From Cylicocyclus nassatus (taxonomy: Eukaryota; Nematoda; Chromadorea; Rhabditida; Strongylidae), in contig CATQJL010000223.1 of the NCBI GenBank assembly GCA_958299035.1, positions 1,296,359 to 1,360,358 on the forward strand: a stretch of DNA of 64,000 bases, in the 5' to 3' direction. How positions within the stretch are numbered: the first letter of the stretch is position 1; each line of letters starts with the position of its first letter. The notes below the pieces were generated by a model. That model saw only the letters and a program-made list of their open reading frames with translations, was not told the origin of the DNA and did not search any database. Positions 26,001-39,000 of the stretch are shown here, piece after piece. Made by a program: the position numbers and the translations under genes.

Positions 26001-29000
26001 TTTCAGTTTTCGTTTTGCCATCTTTCTGGGTGGAAACAAAAATGCTTTGGATTGAAAACAGCGCTTCGTAGGTTTTACGGGGCTGCTTATGACTACGACG
26101 ATAAAAGCGCAAAACTGCAAAAAGAGCCGAGTAACTGCCAATGGTGCTGTTCAAATGATGACCCACTGACTCGGGACCATTCCTATGGTATCATCTTCGT
26201 TGTTGCTTATATAGTACTAGCTGGCTTACCCGGCTCCGCCCGGCCCTGTCAATGCTAATTAAGGTCTTATCCCTATTCCTGTCTTGTAGAATCTTTCATC
26301 GTGTGCCCACTTCTACGTGCAATTATTCCCGCTGTATTAGTAATTAGCATGCCCACCTATCCCTCAACAATCCCCAGCCCCGTAGCTCAAACTTCGCAAA
26401 AAAATCAATAAAACCGATAAAAGTAAGGGTAATTCTGAAAACTGATGGGGCTATCCGGCTGTCCGGGCCCCAAAATGTTTTTGTGATGGATCTTGCTCAA
26501 AGTCGGTACATGGGGATTATTAAAGCCGCTGGTGACGAATACCGTAGTCATTTCGCTCGATAGCGCCATTTTCAGGGTTTACGTTGGGTACACATAAGAA
26601 GCTAGAATCATGGATTTCGCTGAAACTTTGAGGGGGGGCAAACTGACATGCTTATTACGAATATCATACTCCTTTGGCATTTTGAGGCGATTTCACTGAG
26701 CTATGGTCTCTGCAGAGGGGCAAAATCTCAGTTTTGGCTGAAACTCGGTCTAGAGAGATTCGTCCTTATGACCACGTTAAAAACACTCGTTGCGTTTTGA
26801 GATCTTTTCGCAGAGTTACGGTGGGTACATGGCAGCGGGTAAAAATCATGAACCTGCCTGAAACCTTGGCAGAAAATTACCTAAAGTGCTGTTTCAAGAA
26901 TATCGTGCTCAATCCCCACGATAAAGGCAATTCGTGTGGTATAAAAGTTTCCCACGAACTGCCGCGCAATACACCCTTCGGCGGCTTTTACCTAAGCAAA
27001 AACAGGGGAAGGGAGATTTGCCGCCTGCGTTACGCGTTGGGACAGGTTATCAGGATGGCGCTGGAGAGCGCCATGCAAAACGACCGTTTCCCCATTTCGT
27101 GAATATCTGGGATCTAAATTGGCCCGAAAGCGAAAAAATGTCCATTCAAATTCTAAAACTCACCATAACTTCACAATAATGCGTTGTAACAGCGAGAGCA
27201 TCATATAAGCAGTGTGCTTGTGAACCGTTAAGGTAAGAAGCAAATTAGGAACTTCGACCCACTTAGTGTACATCCACCGTAACCCAAGAAAATGCGCTAT
27301 CTTGCGAAATCAGCATGATATTCATGTTCAGCGCGCTAAATGACCATCCTAGATGAACTTTAAAGCAAATCTATGTTTTCGATCCCGTACCGTATAACCA
27401 CCATAACTCTATGAAAAGGTCCCAATATGCAGAGAGAGAGATGATATTCGTAATTAGCATGTCGAATAAGCCATATGGACTGAACTCCAGCCGAATTCGT
27501 GGTACTGAATTTCTACCGTACACCTACCGTAACCACACGGGAAGACGTTCTGCGGAGAAAGTGTGATATCTGTAATCAGCATGTAAAGGGCCGGGCATAC
27601 TTCACGCGATTTCAGTCGCGACGCGAATTGGCAACTCGCCAGAAGTCTTCGGATCCAACATTAGCAAACTGCACATGCATAGTGTGTATAACTTACGTAA
27701 AGTGATGAAATGTCCTATCTTCTTTACATTTCTAATGTGCTTACAATGAGTTATGGACACTTGGAATATTGCCAAATTGCGTCGCGATTGAAATCACTTG
27801 AGGTATGCTCGGCCCTTAAGCTAATTCTTATACACAAAGTTCGAGCAAGCTCTACGACAAAAAAATTTTGGGGCCCGGATAGCCGGATAGCGCCAATTTA
27901 ATATCGAACTCGTAATCAGCATGCTCGATTACCCCCCTGTGCAAACTCCCAGCCCCGCAGGTCAAACTTTACAAAAAATCGATAAAATCGACAAAAGTAA
28001 TCGACAATTTTGGAAACTAATATTGTATTCGGAATCCCTATGCTCACCTACCCCCCTGTGCTAACTCCCAGCCCCGTAGGTGAACTCTGCAAAAAAATCG
28101 GTAAAAATCGATAAAATCGATATCGATCGATGACGAAAAGTAGTCTATGACACCCGCCGGGGCCCGAAGTGTATGTGTGCCAGGTTTGGTCCGGATCGGT
28201 TCAGAAATGGAATTTTCTATTCGGAACATACGTACAGACAGACATACAGACATACAGACATACATACAGACAAACAGACATTCAGCTTTATATATAAGAC
28301 TAGCGACCCTACGGGTCGCTAGTAAGTGGGTGGTGGCAGATACATTGATATCTGCCATTGATTAACTAAAAATCCCAAGAAAGAGAATTTCCATCTTCCC
28401 AACGACCTTTCGCGTGTTGTGAGTAGTAGAAACAAAACACCATGCTCTTAGGAAAAGAAGCTACTATACCAGTGACTATCCGCAAAGCATTTCTGCTGTT
28501 CCTCTTGCAGATACCTTCGCCCAGATATCACAGCTCTTAAACAAGGATGTTACCTCCAAGCACCTGTTTAGAACAGCTGATTCATCCCAAAACTCATATT
28601 GATTTCCAGGAAAAGTGCCATGTTGAGGGAAGCGTCAAGTTATGTCTTCCAGCAGCCGAAAACTCGGATATGTAGATAAAAACGAAGCGGCATTTTCTTC
28701 GATTATGTCTTGCCAGTGAACGGATTCATTTCTTAGAACAGACTACTGGCCCAACGCCTTCTTTTGGAGGACAATCTTACCGAAACTGTCCTGTCTCATA
28801 AAATCCTAGGTCTTTCCTTCCCTCGAAACCCTGCTCCTTATGCTTCCGGTTTTAGGGGCAGAAGTATGGTTGAGAAGAAGGGTGTAATTTTTCCAGCAAG
28901 TTTCTTCATAATTAAATATTGACACCTAAAAGTTTTTACCGCAAATATCTTGCTGCCTGAGCCCTGAGCCTTTCTTCCCTCGAAACCAAGCTCCCTGTTT

Positions 29001-32000
29001 TTTGGCTTCTAGGGGCAAAAGTGTGGTTTTAGTTCAAAAGGCCAAAATTTTCAGAGAAGATAATTTCCTGTCGCAAGAAGCTCATGGTTCTGTCTTTCCC
29101 TCGAGACCACTTTTCTGCCTTCAGAGGCAGAAGTCCGGTTTTTGCAGAGTAGAATGGCCACAAGTGAATTTCAAACAAGTTTCTGTAGAATAAACATTGA
29201 CACCCAGAAATTTTCCGCAAAAGTATCTTGCTGGCTGAGCTTATGAGTCTCTTCCCCTCGAGACCAAGCTATCTGTGCTGTTTTGCTTTCAAGGGTAGAA
29301 GTATGAGTTTTGCAGAGTAGAATGGCCACAAATTTCAAACAAGTTTCTGTATAATAAAACATCGACACCCAGAAACTTCTGACGAAAATATCCAGCTGCC
29401 TGAGGCCATAATTCTTTATTCCCTCGAGACCAAGCTCCTTGTGCTTTTTTGCTTTTAGGGCCAGAAGTGTGGTTTTTGAGTTTTGTGGTTTTTGCGAAGA
29501 GTCAAACCTCTTAGCGAAAATGTCCTGTCGGATGAAACTCATGGGCTCTCCTTCCCTAGAGACTAAATTCCCTGTGCTTTTCTGCTTCTGAGGTCAGTAC
29601 TGGTTTTTGCGAAGTCTAGGGGGTCAAACGCCTTAGCGAAGATGTTTGTCGCATACAGCTCATGGTTCTGTCTTTTCCTCGAAAGCAAGCTATCTGTGCT
29701 GTTTCGCTTTTAGAGGAAGAAGTGTGGTTCTTGCAAAGAAGAATGGCCAGAAGTAAATTTTAAGCAAGTTTTTGTATATTCGTTGACACCCAGAAACTTC
29801 TGGCGAAAATATCTTGCTGCCTGAAGCCATAATTCTTTCTTCCCCCGAGACTAAATTCCCTGTGCTTTTCTGCTTTTAGGGGCAGAAGTACTAGTTTTTG
29901 CGAAGTCTAGGGATCAAACATCTTAGCGAAAATGTCCTGTCGGATGAAGCTCATGGGTCTGTCTTCCCTAAAGACTAAATTCGTGCTTTTCTGCTTTCAG
30001 GGCAGAAGTACTGGTTTTTGCGAAGTAGAAGGGGCCGAAAGTAAATTTCAAGCAAGTTCTGTACAATCATTGACACCCAGAAACTTCTGGCGAAAATATC
30101 TTGCTGCCTGAGGCCATAATTCTTTCTTCCCTTGAGACCAAGCTTCCTGTCTTTTTTGCTTTTAGGACCAGAAGTGTGGTTTTTGAGTTTGTGGTTTTTG
30201 CGAAGTTTGGGGCCAAAAGTTTTAGTGAAAATGTCCTATCGGATAATACTCATGGGTCTGTCCATCCCCAGAGACCACTTTTCTGCTTTCAGAGGCAGAA
30301 GTATGGTTTTTGCAGGGTGGAATGGAAAGAAGTGAATTTCAAGGAAATTTCTGTACAATACCGCTCATAATTCGTCAAAAAAGTCGCCGGACTGCGGCGC
30401 ACTCCGCCACACTCCGCCACAGTGTGCCGGAGTGATTGCCGGATCGATTTTTCTGCAGAGTTCACCTACGGGGCTGGGAGTTTGCACAGGGGGTAATCGA
30501 GCATGGGGATTCCGAATACAATATTTGTTTTCAGAATTATCGATTATTATTTTGGTTGAATTTAGTGTGCTGATAACAGAATTACCATTGATCTGTCGCT
30601 GATGACACATAGACAGTATAGTACAGGAGTATGGTAGAGAGCCACTCTGATCGAATTTGTTCCAAAATCTGCTCAAAATCACAATACCGCCCACAGAATG
30701 TCAAAATTTCCGTGAACTTCGCGGAATTCTGGGACTTCTGCCAGAGTGCGCGATAATCCGGGAAGTTCGCGACATTTGAGGATCCGCGAAACCATGCGAA
30801 TCACGCAGAGTACGCAACGCCATAACTTCCTTCGGAATGAATATATTCCGAATCCAGAAGCAGCATTGTGTTCAGATCGTCGAGGCAAATATTTTGATAT
30901 ACAGTATGCTCTCGATAATCCATTTCCAGTTTTTTCGAACTTTTTCTGTGGAGGTCTTTTCTCAAGGATGTAACGCATCGTCTGTGTAACATAAAAGATT
31001 CCATTAAGCACTGTTCGATAGTACTGTCCTTGTAGGCTATCGTGCGTTCAAGAGTAGCTGCAGACTGTCTCCCAAAAGAGATAGAAGCGTTGGTGAATTT
31101 TGGAAAAATCACACGTTTCTAAATTCTATTCGTCGTAACTTCCTTCGGAATGAACATATTCTGAATCCGAAGAAAGCTTTGTGCTCAGTTCATCAAGGCA
31201 AGCCTTTCGATATACAGCATATCCTTGATATTCCGATTTCAATATTCTCAAATCTTTCTGTAGACGTCTCTTCGTGAAGGTGTAAAGCAGCGCGCATTGC
31301 CCCTAGTAGACTCCAGCAAGGACCCTTCGATAGCACTTTTTCTGTAGATTACGTAGCGCTAAAAGGTAGTCACAGGCATCTTTCCATAGGAGTTAGAAGG
31401 GCTGGTGAATTCTGGAAAAAACATGTCGTTCTAAATTTTTCTCAACATAACTCTAAAATATGAAGCTCTCGTGCTAAGCAGATGTGATTTTCGTAATCAG
31501 CAGGTCGGATAACCCTTATAAGCAAGTTTTCCAAGATGTTCGAGTAATTTCATTTTTTCTCGTTTTACGCTCTGAAGCCGGCCGATGGATTTTGGTCAAA
31601 ATTTTATGCTCTTAAATTGTAAGGAAACTTCGCTTATAGAGGTTTTCGAGCACGCTCTTTACGAAAATCAAGGTCTTTGAGGATTACAGGGTCTTCTTGG
31701 AGAGATACGGTGAGGTGACTGTAACTGCATCACGAAAACTCGTAAATTCGCCTCCACCTCTCACGTGTCTGTCAAAGAACCTGCCTGCTTGCTTTACTAG
31801 TCAAAGTTACTAGGAGATGTGCTATCGAATGGCGCAAGACTCAGGCTCCAGTCTATAAAATTCGCCGAGTTACGAGCCTATGAAAATACGTTCTCATGAA
31901 TTTTGCTCAAAATGTAAAGATCGCAAATTTCGTCAAAATTCCACCATGAGTGCCTGTACAACATGCTGATCAAATCTTTTCACATTCTTAATGGATCTTA

Positions 32001-35000
32001 TTGTGAGATTTGGTGATTTGAGCTCTAGCCAATAGCTTTGATATTCAATTGCTGAAGCACACGCAAGCACCATATTCAATACAGTGGAGTTATTGAGCGA
32101 AGCGAACATGATATCCGAACATAATAGCACTCATGGTGGAATTTCGACGAAATTTGCGATTTTTACATTCTGAGCAAAATTCATGAGAACGTGTTTTCAT
32201 AGGCTCGTAACTCGGCGATTTTTATAGCCTGGAGCCTGAGTCTTGCGCCATTCGATAGCACATCTCCTAGTAACTTTGACTAGTAAAGCAAGCAGGCAGG
32301 TTCTTTGACAGACACGTGAGAGGTGGAGGCGAAGTTACGAGCTTTCGTGATGTAGTTACAGTCACCTCACCGTATCTCTCCAAGAAGACCCTGTAATCCT
32401 CAAAGACCTTGATTTTCGTAAAGAGCGTGTTCGAAAACCTCTATAAGCGAAGTTTCCTTACAATTTAAGAGCATAAAATTTTGACCAAAATCCATCGGCC
32501 AGCTTCAGAGCGTAAAACGAGAAAAAATGAAATTACTCGAACATCTTGGAAAACTTGCTTATAAGGGTTATCCGACCTGCTGATTACGAAAATCACATCT
32601 GCTTAGCACGAGAGCTTCATATTTTAGAGTTATGTTGAGAAAAATTTAGAACGACATGTTTTTTCCAGAATTCACCAGCCCTTCTAACTCCTATGGAAAG
32701 ATGCCTGTGACTACCTTTTAGCGCTACGTAATCTACAGAAAAAGTGCTATCGAAGGGTCCTTGCTGGAGTCTACTAGGGGCAATGCGCGCTGCTTTACAC
32801 CTTCACGAAGAGACGTCTACAGAAAGATTTGAGAATATTGAAATCGGAATATCAAGGATATGCTTATATCGAAAGACTTGCCTTGATGAACTGAGCACAA
32901 AGCTTTCTTCGGATTCAGAATATGTTTATTCCGAAGGAAGTTACGGCGAATAGAATTTAGAAACGTGTGATTTTTCCAAAATTCACCAACGCTTCTATCT
33001 CTTTTGGAAGACAGTCTGCAGCTACTCTTGAACGCACGATAGCCTACAAGGACAGTACTATCGAACAGTGCTTAATGGAATCTTTTATGTTACACAGACG
33101 CTCCGTTACATCCTTGAGAAAAGATCTCCACAGAAAAAGTTCGAAAAAACTGGAAATGGATTATCGAGAGCATACTGTATATCAAAATATTTGCCTCGAC
33201 GATCTGAACACAATGCTGCTTCTGGATTCGGAATATATTCATTCCGAAGGAAGTTATGGCGTTGCGTACTCTGCGTGATTCGCATGGTTTCGCGGATCCT
33301 CAAATGTCGCGAACTTCCCGGATTATCGCGCACTCTGACAGAAGTCCCAGAATTCCGCGAAGTTCACGGAAATTTTGACATTCTGTGGGCGGTATTGTGA
33401 TTTTGAGCGGATTTTGGAACAAATTCGATCAGAGTGGCTCTCTACCACACTCCTTGTACTATACTGTCTATGTGTCATCAGCGACAGATCAATGGTATGG
33501 TAATTCTGTTATCAGCACACTAGATTCAACCAAAATAATAATCGATAATTCTGAAAACAAATATTGTATTCGGAATCCCCATGCTCGATTACCCCTGTGC
33601 AAACTCCCAGCCCCGTAGGTGAACTCTGCAGAAAAATCGATAAAAATCGATAAAATCGATATCGATCGATGACGAAAAGTAACCTATGGCACCCGCCGAG
33701 GCCCGAAGTGTATGCGTACCAAGTTTGGTCCGGATCGGTTCAGAAATGGAATTTTCTATTCGGAGCATACGTGCAGACAAACAGACAAACAGACGTTCAG
33801 CTTCATATATAGGATGATGCGTCTCGTTGAGCTGAATCGAATGGTGTCCTCGGATTCAGAATTCGTCCATTCTGAAGCGAGATATGGCTAGATTGACGAT
33901 CATTCCGGCGCACTGCGGCGGGAGTGTGGCGCACTCTGCCGCACTTCGGCGCACTCTGCCACACTCCGGCACACTGTGGCGGAGTGTGGCGGAGTGCGCC
34001 GCAGTCCGGCGACTTTTTTGACGAATTGTGAGCGGTATTGTATAATTAGATATTGACTTGTAGAAATTCCTAGCGGAGATATCTTGCCGCCTCACTTTAT
34101 AAGTCTTTCTTTTTTGATTATAGGGGCAGAAGTAGGATTTTAGGAGGTAAAAGCGGCAAAAGTGAGTTTATAACAACTTTAGGTAAATTAACCGTCTTCG
34201 TCAATTCGAGTGTGATTATAGAATTCTCAGCATGCTCACTTACCCCCCAGTGTCATCTCAGCCTCGTAGCTTCAGCTTTGAAAACAAGATGAAATTAATA
34301 AAAGTAATGGGTATTCTCAAAAACGGTTACTATCTTTGCAGTGAGCGTGCTCATATACAACTTTGTGCCAAATACCGGCCGTGTAGCTCTAATTCTACAA
34401 AGAATAGAAAAATCGGCGGAAATAATAGGTACTTTCAAGAACACTTATTACAATCGTAATCGGCACGCTCACTTTTTCCCATGTGCCAAATCCCAGTCCC
34501 GTGTCTTAAACTTTGCGAAAAATCGATAAAGCCAGTGAAGGTAATTGATAACTTGTAAAATAAGAACGCGTTTGTGAGCAGCATGCTCAGTTACCTGCCT
34601 GTACCAACCCCCAGCGTCGTGGTTCAAACATTGCAAAAAATCAATTAAACCAGTAGAAGTAATGGGTATTTTTGAATTGGTTGTCATATTCGTAATCGGC
34701 ATGCTCGCTTGCTCCCATGTGCCAACTTCAACTAGCTCGAACTTTGCAAAAAAATCGATAAAATGATAAAAGTAATGGTCATTTTTGAAAATGGTTATCA
34801 TATTCGTAATCAGCATGCTCGATTACCCCCTGTGCCAACTCCCAGCCCCGTAACTTGAACTTTGCAAAAAAATCGACAAAATGATAAAAATAACTGATAA
34901 TTCTAAAAACTAATACTGTATTCGTAATCAGCATGTTCGCTTACCCCCCCTTTGCCAACTCTCAGCCCGTAATTCAAAATTTGCAAAAAAATCGATAAAA

Positions 35001-35959
35001 TGATAAAAGTAATGGGCATTTTTGAAAATGATTATCATATTCGTAATCAGCGTGCTCGATTACCCCCCTGTGCCAACTCCCAGCCCCGTAACTTGAACTT
35101 TGCAAAAAAATCGACAAAATGATAAAAATAACTGATAATTCTAAAAACTAATACTGTATTCGTATTCAGCATGTTCGCTTACCCCCCCTTTGCCAACTCT
35201 CAGCCCGTAATTCAAAATTTGCAAAAAAATCGATAAAAATGATAAAAGTAATGGGCATTTTTGAAAACGGTTATCATATTCGTAATCAGCGTGCTCGATT
35301 ACCCCCCTGTGCCAACTCCCAGCCCCGTAACTTGAACTTTGCAAAAAAATCGACAAAATGATAAAAATAACTGATAATTTCAAAAACTAATACTGTATTC
35401 GTAATCAGCATGCTCGATTACCCCCTGTGCCAACTCCCAGCCCCGTAACTTGAACTTTGCAAAAAAATCGACAAATGATAAAACTGATAATTCTGAAAAC
35501 TAATACTGTATTCGTAATCAGCATGTTCTCTTACCCCCCCCCCCTTTGCCAACTCCCAGCCCGTAGTTCAAAATTTGCAAATAAATCGATAAAGTGATAA
35601 AAATAATGGGCATTTTTGAAAATGGTTATCGTATTCGTAATCAGCATGTTCGCTTACCCCCCTCTGCCAACTCCCAGCCCCGTAGTTCAAAATTTGCAAA
35701 AAAAAAAATTTGATAAAATGATAAGAGTAATGGGCATTTTTGAAAATGGTTATCATTTCGTAATCAGCATGCTCGATTACCCCCTGTGCCAACTCCCAGC
35801 CCCGTAACTTGAACTTTGCAAAAACTACAAAATGATAGAAATAACTGATAATTCTAAAAACTAATACTGTATTCGTAATCAGCATGCTCGATTACCCCCT
35901 GTGCAAATTCCCAGCCCCGTAACTTGAACTTTGTAAAAAAATTGACAAAATGATAAAAA

Positions 35960-36005
<46 letters not shown>

Positions 36006-39000
36006 TCAATGTCTGTGAGGATGTTCGGTCAGTTGTTCGTTCGTTATAGAAACGCGCGCCACTGAAACCGATCCGGCTGAAACTTCGCACACGTATGTTT
36101 TCGACCCCGGCGGTGGTTTAGAGCTACTTTTCGCGGCGATTCGCCGAGCCATTCTATCGATTTATTGATTTGTTTACTCAAACCTAAGAAAATGAAGGGC
36201 CATCATGGCAACCGATCATTTTTACATATAAGCATGTAAGCAGGGGCAGTAAAGCTCATTCTAATCTCAAGGCTGACAGGATGCAGCGGGTTCGTCTCAA
36301 AGCGCTTTTCGCGCAATGTAGAAGTTAGAAAGTGTAAGTATGTTGGCTTCCAGATTCGTGTGGAGGCGGGCTGCGGACTTCAGTGACTTCAAGGATAATC
36401 TCGACGAGAAAGTACGAGATTTAATGCTTTAACGTAGAGGTTTAACAAGTTTATCCCAAAGATCAGGGAAGTTTGCAACCCGCCTCTATACGAATGGGAG
36501 CCGATGACATATTGGTTAAACTAAGAGTTCCGGGTGAGACCGGGATTATCAGCTAGTGACTGAGAATCTTAAAAACTAATACTGTATTCGTAATCAGCAT
36601 GTTCGCTTACCCCCCTTTGCCAACTCTCAGCCCCGTAATTCAAAATTTGCAAAAAAATCGATAAAATGATAAAAGTAATGGGCATTTTTGAAAATGGTTA
36701 TCATATTCGTAATCAGCGTGCTCGATTACCCCCCTGTGCCAACTCCCAGCCCCGTAACTTGAACTTTGCAAAAAAAATCGACAAAATGATAAAAATAACT
36801 GATAATTTCAAAAACTAATACTGTATTCGTAATCAGCATGCTCGATTACCCCCTGTGCCAACTCCCAGCCCCGTAACTTGAACTTTGCAAAAAAATCGAC
36901 AAAATGATAAAACTGATAATTCTGAAAACTAATACTGTATTCGTAATCAGCATGTTCTCTTACCCCCCCCCCCCTTTGCCAACTCCCAGCCCGTAGTTCA
37001 AAATTTGCAAATAAATCGATAAAGTGATAAAAATAATGGGCATTTTTGAAAATGGTTATCGTATTCGTAATCAGCATGTTCGCTTACCCCCCTCTGCCAA
37101 CTCCCAGCCCCGTAGTTCAAAATTTGCANNNNNNNNNNNNNNNNNNNNNNNNNNNNNNNNNNNNNNNNNNNNNNNNNNNNNNNNNNNNNNNNNNNNNNNN
37201 NNNNNNNNNNNNNNNNNNNNNNNNNNNNNNNNNNNNNNNNNNNNNNNNNNNNNNNNNNNNNNNNNNNNNNNNNNNNNNNNNNNNNNNNNNNNNNNNNNNN
37301 NNNNNNNNNNNNNNNNNNNNNNNNNNNNNNNNNNNNNNNNNNNNNNNNNNNNNNNNNNNNNNNNNNNNNNNNNNNNNNNNNNNNNNNNNNNNNNNNNNNN
37401 NNNNNNNNNNNNNNNNNNNNNNNNNNNNNNNNNNNNNNNNNNNNNNNNNNNNNNNNNNNNNNNNNNNNNNNNNNNNNNNNNNNNNNNNNNNNNNNNNNNN
37501 NNNNNNNNNNNNNNNNNNNNNNNNNNNNNNNNNNNNNNNNNNNNNNNNNNNNNNNNNNNNNNNNNNNNNNNNNNNNNNNNNNNNNNNNNNNNNNNNNNNN
37601 NNNNNNNNNNNNNNNNNNNNNNNNNNNNAAGCAGTGGTATCAACGCAGAGTACTCGGCTATGCGAATTTTGAGCAAGTGGGCACCTGAAAAAATAGTTCG
37701 CTGATTCTTCGCGGTCCGCTTGCAGAATTTGGAAGAAAGTAGGCCAACTTTCAGACGAATGCTCGGAAAACTATCGCGGTTTTTCTATAGATAAGCTGTG
37801 GCGCAGTGGCCGCATTCTCGAAGATTCCGCGAGAATATGCAAAATTATGGGGGGGCCGCACGGTCCTTTGTGAAAGACCGCATAGCCCGTAGTTACCTTC
37901 CTTTAGGAGAAGGTACCCCAAAACTCGGGTAATTATACCATCGATGACACCTCTGCCACATAGAATCTCATCTCATCTATCAAAACTATCGCGGTTTTTC
38001 TATAGATAAGCTGCGGCGCAGTGGCCGCATTCTCGAAGATTCCGCGAGAATATGCAAAATTATGGGGCCGCACGGTCCTTTGTGAAAGACCGCATAGCCC
38101 GTAGTTACCTTCCTTTAGGAGAAGGTACCCCAAACTCGGGTAATTATACCATCGATGACACCTCTGCCACATAGAATCTCATCTCATCTATCAAAACTAT
38201 CGCGGTTTTTCTATAGATAAGCTGCGGCGCAGTGGCCGCATTCTCGAAGATTCCGCGAGAATATGCAAAATTATGGGGCCGCACGGTCCTTTGTGAAAGA
38301 CCGCATAGCCCGTAGTTACCTTCCTTTAGGAGAAGGTACCCCAAACTCGGGTAATTAAACCATCGATGACACCTCTGCCACATAGGATCTCATCTTTTCT
38401 CGGCGTACGCCCGAAACTACGTAAAAAGAGTTCGAGCGCTTGCTGAAAGTTTGGCCCGCGTTCGCTGAAAGAGATTGTTTGACGAGCGCTTGCAGAAAAT
38501 GTTATATTGCTGCCCGCTGGCAGAAGACGGAAGTGCCGCTCGCTGAAGATTTGGCCACGCCCCAAAATTGTGCTGACCGCCTGCAGAAAAGCGCGAGTTT
38601 GCGGACCGCCTGCCCCCGGCCATCATCTGAGCGATTGGTTTTTTGCCATTCTGTGTTTTCCTCGGTATCTCCAAAGGATCATCTCTTATTTTCAAAGTCA
38701 TTTATCTTCCTGAGAAGTTAATGAAAATGCTGTAAAATTGACTGAGAATACACTGCGGCACTGCTAAACATGTTTATAGTAGAAACTAGCTTGCTTACCT
38801 CCCTGTGAAAACATTGTGATAAAGGTCCCATCCCTATCCCTATCCCTGTACAGCCTTTCCCTGTGCGCACTTCTACACTTCATTTCCCGTTCCCTGTGTT
38901 GTTTTCGAAATCAGCATGCCCACTTACCCCCCCCCCCCCTGTCCCAATCCCAGCCCCGTAGCTTTTTTTGCAAAAAAATCGATAGAATCGATAAAAGTAA

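Noticed and set aside
30679..33400. Paired identical ORFs of 103-110 aa on opposite strands
   Set aside because: They are mirror translations of the palindrome arms in both directions; no domain or plausible start was seen.
35141..37077. Repeated HADYEY/WELAQG peptides in minus-strand ORFs
   Set aside because: They are translations of the 119-bp satellite. The period is not a multiple of three in most units, so no repeat protein is maintained.
34220..37128. Regular array considered as a CRISPR
   Set aside because: The units are contiguous 113-123-bp monomers without unique spacers, in eukaryotic sequence; it is a satellite.
37024..37704. ORFs of 201-226 aa across the gap
   Set aside because: They consist mostly of undetermined residues from the N run, and the rest is satellite and adapter.
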